Shown piece after piece: positions 59,371 through 64,000 of a stretch of DNA of 64,000 nt. A program made the translations under genes and the position numbers. The notes beneath the pieces were generated by a model. The model made no database searches and was not told the DNA's origin. It was given only the letters and a program-made list of their open reading frames with translations. The DNA is taken from positions 124,001 to 188,000 of the forward strand of contig JAJXWV010000033.1 in NCBI GenBank assembly GCA_021781455.1, written 5' to 3'. This DNA comes from Acidobacteriota bacterium. GTDB lineage: Bacteria; Acidobacteriota; Thermoanaerobaculia; Gp7-AA8. Positions within the stretch are counted from its first letter, which is position 1. The number at the start of each line of letters is the position of its first letter.

Positions 59371-61004
59371 GCGTGAAACGCAACCGCTACGGCATTGCGA
59401 CCGCCGAAATAAATGATGTCGCCGTCGTTGAGGTAACGCTTATCGATCTTCTGGTCATTGACATACGTACCGTTGGACGAGTTCCGGTCGATGAGCAGCA
59501 CTTTGCCGTCGATGGAAACCACCTCGGCATGGAGCCGCGAGACCTTGGGGTTGTCCAATACGATCTCACAAATCGTGCGCTCGCGGCCGATGCGGATGCC
59601 CGAACCGCCGAGCCCGAGACGCTCACCCGCGCGGGCACCATTGAGAATCGTGAAACGGCCGAGGAGACGCTGCGCCGACCCCAGCATTCCTTCGCGGTCC
59701 GGCGAGACGATCGTCTCGACCGTCTTTGCATTCGTCAGGTCGCGGGGAATGCGGTTCCTGCGGATCCCGGCAAACAAGCCGAACATCAGCACCGCGGCCG
59801 CGGCGGTCGCCGTTGCGGTCGTGGCCACGGGATGAAGCGTCCACACCGGCAGGTTCTTCATTGCCCGGTCGATGTCGTTGCCGAATCGGAGCACGTCCGG
59901 AGACTTCGGGAAGAACGCCGCGGCCGCGGAAAGCTCCTTCCGCGCAACCACCCACTTGCCGTCCGCCGCGTCGTCGAGAGCCTGGCGATAACGGCGGTTG
60001 AACTCACCGTCGACGTTGATCGGGACGCCGGCCCGGTTGAGAATGTCCCTGGCCACGTTGATCGGCACGAGAAACTTGATCTGCTCGGCCTCGCTGTGCC
60101 CCCACGTCGAGATCGCCACCACATCCCCGTCGCGGTCGACGGCCGGACCGCCCGAATTCCCCGGATAAATCGCCACGTTCGACTGCAGCACCGGAATGTT
60201 GGCGACGTTGCGCTTGATGGCCGTGATCATGCCCGGATTGGAAGTGGCTTCCAGGTCGCTGTCGCGCGAAAGCCATCCACCGATGACTTCGTCGGAACTG
60301 CTGGCCACGGCCGGATAGCCGACCGACAGGACCGAATCGCCAACGCGCACCGTGTCGGAGTCGCCGAGGTGCAGCACCGGCAGATTGTTCTGCTGCACTT
60401 TCAGCAGCGCCACGTCAGTGCCTCGCGCGCTCAGATCGGGAGAATAGACGCGCGTCGTGAACGGCAGCGTCTCGCCGTTGGAGAGCTCGACCGTGTTCAC
60501 GATGGCGGTCTTCTCCACGCTCCCCGCCGCGGCAATCTCTCCGATGAAACGCTCCAGGCCGTCGGTCCGGTAGATCGAGCGCAGCTCATCGACCGGAAAG
60601 TGCTTCACCAGTGCTGCGATCGCTCCGTTGCGCCTGAGCTCGCGGTCGAGCGAAGCGCGGTCGCGTGTCGGTGCCACGACATGTCCGCTCGTGAGGATGA
60701 AGCCCGACGGATGAACGATGAATCCACTGCCCGAACCGCCGGCGCCCGTCGGGATCAAGCCATCGCCGGCCGGCAGGCCTCGCGGCGCCGACAAACCTTC
60801 GCGCCCATGAGCAATCTCGTTAGCTACGTTGTTGATCGCCGCCGCCGGATACCGGAATTGCGCCGTGGCGTACGCGCTGATCCTCACGACCGCGGGCTTG
60901 ACGCTGTAAGCCATCTTTCGGCCCTCATCGAGCCGGACCGTGCGATGGCAGCCTGTGACCAGGGCCAATGAACTCGCGAGCAGGACCAGGGGGCGGCGGA
61001 GCAT
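59367..61004 (-). CDS. Trypsin-like membrane protease with cytoplasmic FHA domain
   Basis: A protein of 545 residues. A lipobox-like signal (SLALVTGC) leads to a HtrA-type serine protease domain (about 85-330): H108 in TSGHVV, D197 in GTDVALLK and S284 in YPGNSGGPAVD. A helical region follows, then a membrane segment (about 395-425; AAAAVLMFGLFAGIRR) and an FHA domain (about 470-545): IRIGRERTICEIVLDNPKVS, RNSSNGTYVNDQKI. No PDZ domain. The topology puts the protease outside and the FHA inside, so phosphorylation could control, or report on, outer proteolysis. Overlaps the zinc ribbon-FHA gene by 4 bases. Confidence 0.9.
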   Translation of the reverse strand: MLRRPLVLLASSLALVTGCHRTVRLDEGRKMAYSVKPAVVRISAYATAQFRYPAAAINNVANEIAHGREGLSAPRGLPAGDGLIPTGAGGSGSGFIVHPSGFILTSGHVVAPTRDRASLDRELRRNGAIAALVKHFPVDELRSIYRTDGLERFIGEIAAAGSVEKTAIVNTVELSNGETLPFTTRVYSPDLSARGTDVALLKVQQNNLPVLHLGDSDTVRVGDSVLSVGYPAVASSSDEVIGGWLSRDSDLEATSNPGMITAIKRNVANIPVLQSNVAIYPGNSGGPAVDRDGDVVAISTWGHSEAEQIKFLVPINVARDILNRAGVPINVDGEFNRRYRQALDDAADGKWVVARKELSAAAAFFPKSPDVLRFGNDIDRAMKNLPVWTLHPVATTATATAAAAVLMFGLFAGIRRNRIPRDLTNAKTVETIVSPDREGMLGSAQRLLGRFTILNGARAGERLGLGGSGIRIGRERTICEIVLDNPKVSRLHAEVVSIDGKVLLIDRNSSNGTYVNDQKIDKRYLNDGDIIYFGGRNAVAVAFHA

Positions 61005-61008
61005 GTCT

Positions 61009-62079
61009 TCAGTGGATCCAGTACAGCCAGGCGCCTGTGAAGCCGAGCACCATTACGACGATGAACATCCACTTCAGAAAAGGATTCCGCGTCCGTGCGC
61101 CGGGCCGGCTCTCGGATGGGGCGGGTTCGGGTGCGGTGACGGGCTCCCCGGGGCTCGCTGCTGGTCCAGGGGACGTCGTTGCGGACGAGGGCTGCAGCAT
61201 CGGGGCGGGCACGTCGCGGACGGTGTCGTCGAACATAGCGCGATCGGAGTGCTCGACCAGAGTCTCCTCGAGGTGAGCCGTGCCTTCTCCCCCGCGCTCG
61301 GCGCGCGCCACGATGACGGTGACGTTGTCGGGAGCGCCGCGCTCCAGGGCCCGACGGATGAATTCGTCAGCCGCCGCCTCGATCGATTGCCGCGCCACGT
61401 CACGGATCTCCTGTTCCTTGACCACGCCATGCAGCCCATCGCTGCAGATGATGAACGTGTCTCCGATCTCGATCTTCAGGGGACCGCGAATGTCGATCTC
61501 CACCTCTTCGGAGACGCCGATCGAGCGTTGAAGGACGTTGCGCCGGGGATGGTTTTCCGCCTCCTGTGCCGTGAGGAGACCTTCGCGAACCATCGAAGCG
61601 ACGAGCGAGTGATCATCGGTAAGCTGACGGATCTCGTCGTGGCGCACCAGATAGATGCGCGAGTCGCCGACGTGTGCAAACCATGCCTCGTCATCGCGAA
61701 CGACAAGCGCCGAGGTGGTCGTGCCCATGCCCCGCAGATCGGGATTCGACTGCGCCTCGGCGAACACGCGGGCATTGGCGCGAGTCAGTGCGTCGCGAAG
61801 GGCGCTGGCCACGTCATCGGTCTCGCTGCCGAGGTACTGTGCCTTCACGGTCTCGGTGGCAATACGCGACGCCGTGGCACCGCCGCGGTGCCCGCCCATG
61901 CCATCGGCGACGATCATCAGCCGGCCGCCGGGATGCCCGTCCCGCCCCTCCTCTTCGCGCGTCGATAGCACGCCGAAGTCCTGGTTTTCGGAGCGGACTC
62001 GTCCCACGTCCGTGCGCAAGACGGCCCGGATCACCAGGGACTTGGACGGCGTGGGCGGTAGGGCTGTCGATTCGCTCAT
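61009..62079 (-). CDS. PP2C-type Ser/Thr protein phosphatase, tail-anchored
   Basis: A protein of 356 residues from the ATG at 62079 (GGAG upstream). The PP2C domain (about 15-260) has metal motifs VRSENQDFG, IVADGMGGHRGG, GTTTSALVV, HVGDSRIYLV, ICSDGLHG and GAPDNVTVIV. A Pro-rich linker and one C-terminal membrane segment (WMFIVVMVLGFTGAWLYWI) anchor it with the enzyme in the cytoplasm. As first gene of the operon it should reverse phosphorylation by the two kinases. A TATAAT lies upstream. Confidence 0.93.
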   Translation of the reverse strand: MSESTALPPTPSKSLVIRAVLRTDVGRVRSENQDFGVLSTREEEGRDGHPGGRLMIVADGMGGHRGGATASRIATETVKAQYLGSETDDVASALRDALTRANARVFAEAQSNPDLRGMGTTTSALVVRDDEAWFAHVGDSRIYLVRHDEIRQLTDDHSLVASMVREGLLTAQEAENHPRRNVLQRSIGVSEEVEIDIRGPLKIEIGDTFIICSDGLHGVVKEQEIRDVARQSIEAAADEFIRRALERGAPDNVTVIVARAERGGEGTAHLEETLVEHSDRAMFDDTVRDVPAPMLQPSSATTSPGPAASPGEPVTAPEPAPSESRPGARTRNPFLKWMFIVVMVLGFTGAWLYWIH

Positions 62080-62142
62080 GACGGCTCCAGGCGCAATTCG
62101 TTGCGCCGAAGTCGATCGCTTCTCTGCGGGAACGAGACACCA

Positions 62143-62148
62143 ATTATA
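62143..62148 (-). promoter_or_regulatory. -10 box of the phospho-signalling operon
   Basis: TATAAT on the minus strand, 64 bases before the PP2C ATG; -35 not clear. The remaining part of the divergent 62080-62393 interval shows no gene or repeat that I can recognise. Confidence 0.45.
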
Positions 62149-62393
62149 GACGGTAATCGCACCGCCGCCGGGAACTCGGTTACCCCTTAGATTGGCCGGA
62201 TGGGAACCGGGCACATCACCCTGTGCGTCCGAGGCATACGCCTCTGTGCGGTTCAACGGCAGGCGGCCGACGCCCCACAAGGACCTCTTCCCCTGGTTTC
62301 GGATGGTTTCCCGACGTCTTTGACCTGTGTACACGCTTCGCGCGAAACGCGTACCCTACCGCAGGCATGGCGAGAGCGAGGAGGGTGTGGCGC

Positions 62394-63872
62394 ATGGTCG
62401 CGCTGCTGATGGCCCTGGCTGGAGCAGCGTCCGCTGCGGACACTGACCAGACCGTACGGGAGGCGCTGCGGGCGCGCGCCGCCGGCGAGTACAGCACTGC
62501 CTCACGGCTGCTCCGCGATGCGCTCGCCCAGGCGCCCGGCCGCTCCGACGTCGAGCTCCTTCTGGCCGAGACTCTCGCGTGGAACAAGCAGTTCGCCGAA
62601 GCCGAGAGGTCGTACCTCGATCTCCTGGTCCGCACGCCTCAATCCCGCGCCGCGCGCCTCGGTCTGGCCCGCGTGCTGTTGTGGAAGGGCGAGTACGCCG
62701 CCGCGCGGCGGCAGTTCGGCGCGTTGCTGCGGGAGAATCCGCGCGATGCCGACGCGCTCGAAGGGAGCGCTACAGCTGCGTACTGGAGCGGCGACTTCCG
62801 ATCCGCGGCTGCCGCATTTCGCCAGACACTGGCGCTCGACCCGAGCCGCGATTTCCCGCGCCGCAGCCTCGCCGAGATCGCCGCAGCATCGGTTCCGGAG
62901 GAGCGCGTCTCGTTCGGGTACGTCGATGACAACCAGCCCTACCGGTTGCTTCGAAGTGAGCTTCACGCGGCGTTCTCGTCGGATCCGCTGACGCGATGGA
63001 GCGCTGCAGCCGGTGAATATCGGAGCAGCGCGCCGATCTATGGCCGTGCTTCGCTGCCATTCATTCGAATCGGCAACCGCATTGGGCTGCCCGGTATTCG
63101 GCTGACCGTGGACACGTCGCTCGGCGTGCTGAAATATGCCGATGGCGTGGTGCGGCCTGTCGGCGGGCTGACGCTGACACGACGCGTGTTCACGAACGGG
63201 GCCCTGATCGTCCGCGCTGAACAGCGCGAATTGCTCGCGACCGCCACCGGCATGAGGACGCATCCCTCGGTGGCGACGTTCAGCGCGGGCTGGCGGCGCG
63301 AATCGACCGACGGCTGGCTGGCCGCAGCGAACGCTTCGATTCTCCGTTACTTCGACGCCAACCGCGGGAAGGAGGCGTACGCGTACGCGCTCGTTCCGTT
63401 CTACAGCCACGGCCAGTCGCGGCTCTACGCGGGAGCGTCGGCGACCTATCGCGATTCGCGCAGCAGCCGGTTCTCCTTCGCCGCCGTTTCCTCGACGCGG
63501 ATTGCCCCAAACGATTTTGCCTACGCATACCGCGGCACCTACGCTCCTTACTGGACGCCGCAGCAATCTCGTGAAGCGCGCGCCGTGATCGTGGCCCAGA
63601 CGAAGGTCCGCTCGATCGCTCTCAAACTGCATGTCGACGCCGGCGTCGGGCGCGATCGCGCCATCGCGTTCGGACCGGACCAGGGCAGGACGCCCCTTCC
63701 GGCGTCGATCTATCCGGTCGCGTTCCAGCGGCGCTTCCATCCATACGATGCCGACCTCACCGCCGCGATTCCTCTCGGTCGCGATCTCACCGCCGAGCTC
63801 GGAGTCGAGTCGCTCAGCACCGTCTTCTATCGCGCAAAGAGCTTCCATGCCTTTCTGGTCCGACACCGCTGA
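62394..63872 (+). CDS. TPR protein with outer-membrane barrel, exopolysaccharide type
   Basis: A protein of 492 residues from the ATG at 62394, which follows GAGGAGGG and starts a signal peptide (MVALLMALAGAASA); 62367 is the alternative. TPR helices cover about 20-150 (SRLLRDALAQAPGRSDVELL, ARLGLARVLLWKGEYAAARR, TAAYWSGDFRSAAAAFRQTL). The remaining ~320 residues have alternating aromatic beta-strands (ASLPFIRIGNRIG, AYAYALVPFYSHGQSRLYAG, ASATYRDSRSSRFSFAAVS), as in PgaA/YaiO-like barrels. This is the layout of exopolysaccharide export porins. The next gene overlaps by 26 bases. Confidence 0.75.
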   Translation: MVALLMALAGAASAADTDQTVREALRARAAGEYSTASRLLRDALAQAPGRSDVELLLAETLAWNKQFAEAERSYLDLLVRTPQSRAARLGLARVLLWKGEYAAARRQFGALLRENPRDADALEGSATAAYWSGDFRSAAAAFRQTLALDPSRDFPRRSLAEIAAASVPEERVSFGYVDDNQPYRLLRSELHAAFSSDPLTRWSAAAGEYRSSAPIYGRASLPFIRIGNRIGLPGIRLTVDTSLGVLKYADGVVRPVGGLTLTRRVFTNGALIVRAEQRELLATATGMRTHPSVATFSAGWRRESTDGWLAAANASILRYFDANRGKEAYAYALVPFYSHGQSRLYAGASATYRDSRSSRFSFAAVSSTRIAPNDFAYAYRGTYAPYWTPQQSREARAVIVAQTKVRSIALKLHVDAGVGRDRAIAFGPDQGRTPLPASIYPVAFQRRFHPYDADLTAAIPLGRDLTAELGVESLSTVFYRAKSFHAFLVRHR

Positions 63873-64000
63873 CATCTTCCGGCACCGCCGCGCTCCGGAG
63901 GTGAAGACGTGGGAACGCGTCGTCCTGGGGGTGCTTCTGTTTCTTGGCGTGCAGAGCGTCGCTTACTTCGGTCTGTGGTGGTTCCGCCTCGAGCACGTCA
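63847..64000 (+). CDS. Start of a membrane glycosyltransferase (3' end outside window)
   Basis: Open from the ATG at 63847 to the window edge (51 codons): MPFWSDTADIFRHRRAPEVK, then a membrane segment (ERVVLGVLLFLGVQSVAYFG) and WWFRLEHV. The W-F-x-x-x-H-V pattern after the first membrane helix is typical of family-2 glycosyltransferases/cellulose-synthase-like proteins. With the preceding TPR/barrel gene this suggests an exopolysaccharide locus. Based on a short N-terminus only. Confidence 0.55.
   Translation, partial: MPFWSDTADIFRHRRAPEVKTWERVVLGVLLFLGVQSVAYFGLWWFRLEHV

Overview
The window is chromosomal DNA of a GC-rich, didermic bacterium. Clues are cleavable signal peptides, lipoproteins, a predicted outer-membrane barrel, many two-component and ECF sigma genes, FHA/Ser-Thr kinase modules, a very large DUF11-repeat secreted protein and a SAM-II type riboswitch. 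Together these suggest Acidobacteriota or a neighbouring phylum, but no rRNA or other taxonomic marker is present, so this is an inference. I see no insertion sequence, prophage, CRISPR array, tRNA or rRNA. Non-coding space is instead filled with an unusual set of short-period palindromic repeat arrays.

Layout. 1-5 kb: a truncated HNH endonuclease, a secreted propeller-like protein, pyrF and a PolX-family protein whose polymerase residues look lost. 5-9.8 kb: ECF sigma/anti-sigma/secretin-like operon, then purD, purE and a CDF metal exporter. 9.8-16 kb: two secreted proteins, a Spy-like chaperone, and an ECF sigma cluster ending in a CpxP-like protein that overlaps cysK tail to tail. 16-22.5 kb: PDZ protein/histidine kinase/response regulator operon, a CBM9-like protein, an Hpt protein facing a REC-GGDEF diguanylate cyclase, and nadC. 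22.7-24.7 kb: tmRNA (ssrA) with its terminator, then a small accessory island with a relic fragment, a VapBC-type pair and an MNT/HEPN pair. 24.9-32.8 kb: a 2633-residue secreted DUF11 protein. 32.8-42.7 kb: an Nramp-related transporter, a frameshifted phosphoribosyltransferase, a compact OpuC-type osmoprotectant ABC transporter, a YbaL-like antiporter, a cupredoxin, a lone receiver, CsbD-like and CPBP proteins, and a uracil-DNA-glycosylase-like protein coupled to a 58-residue basic protein. 42.7-51.7 kb: moaA, a frameshifted esterase, a flavin reductase, an FAD oxidoreductase, two envelope proteins, a SpoIIE-type phosphatase, and a bifunctional homocysteine methyltransferase/MTHFR gene behind a SAM-II riboswitch and a terminator. 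51.7-64 kb: a class A penicillin-binding protein, a histone H1-like protein, a six-gene phospho-threonine signalling operon (PP2C, protease-FHA, zinc ribbon-FHA, kinase-FHA, kinase with TVxER repeats, TPR protein), and the start of an exopolysaccharide-type pair (TPR/barrel protein and glycosyltransferase).

The strongest candidates for something undescribed are: (1) intergenic arrays built from direct repeats of period 7, 8 or 9, usually arranged as two inverted arms, with different unit sequences but the same architecture, several of which supply stop codons or sit directly before start codons; (2) the phospho-threonine operon, in which a membrane serine protease carries an FHA domain and one kinase has five TVxER-like repeats that could dock the neighbouring FHA domains; (3) repeated placement of a TAGAAT/TACAAT box 6-10 bases before a start codon, suggesting leaderless mRNAs.
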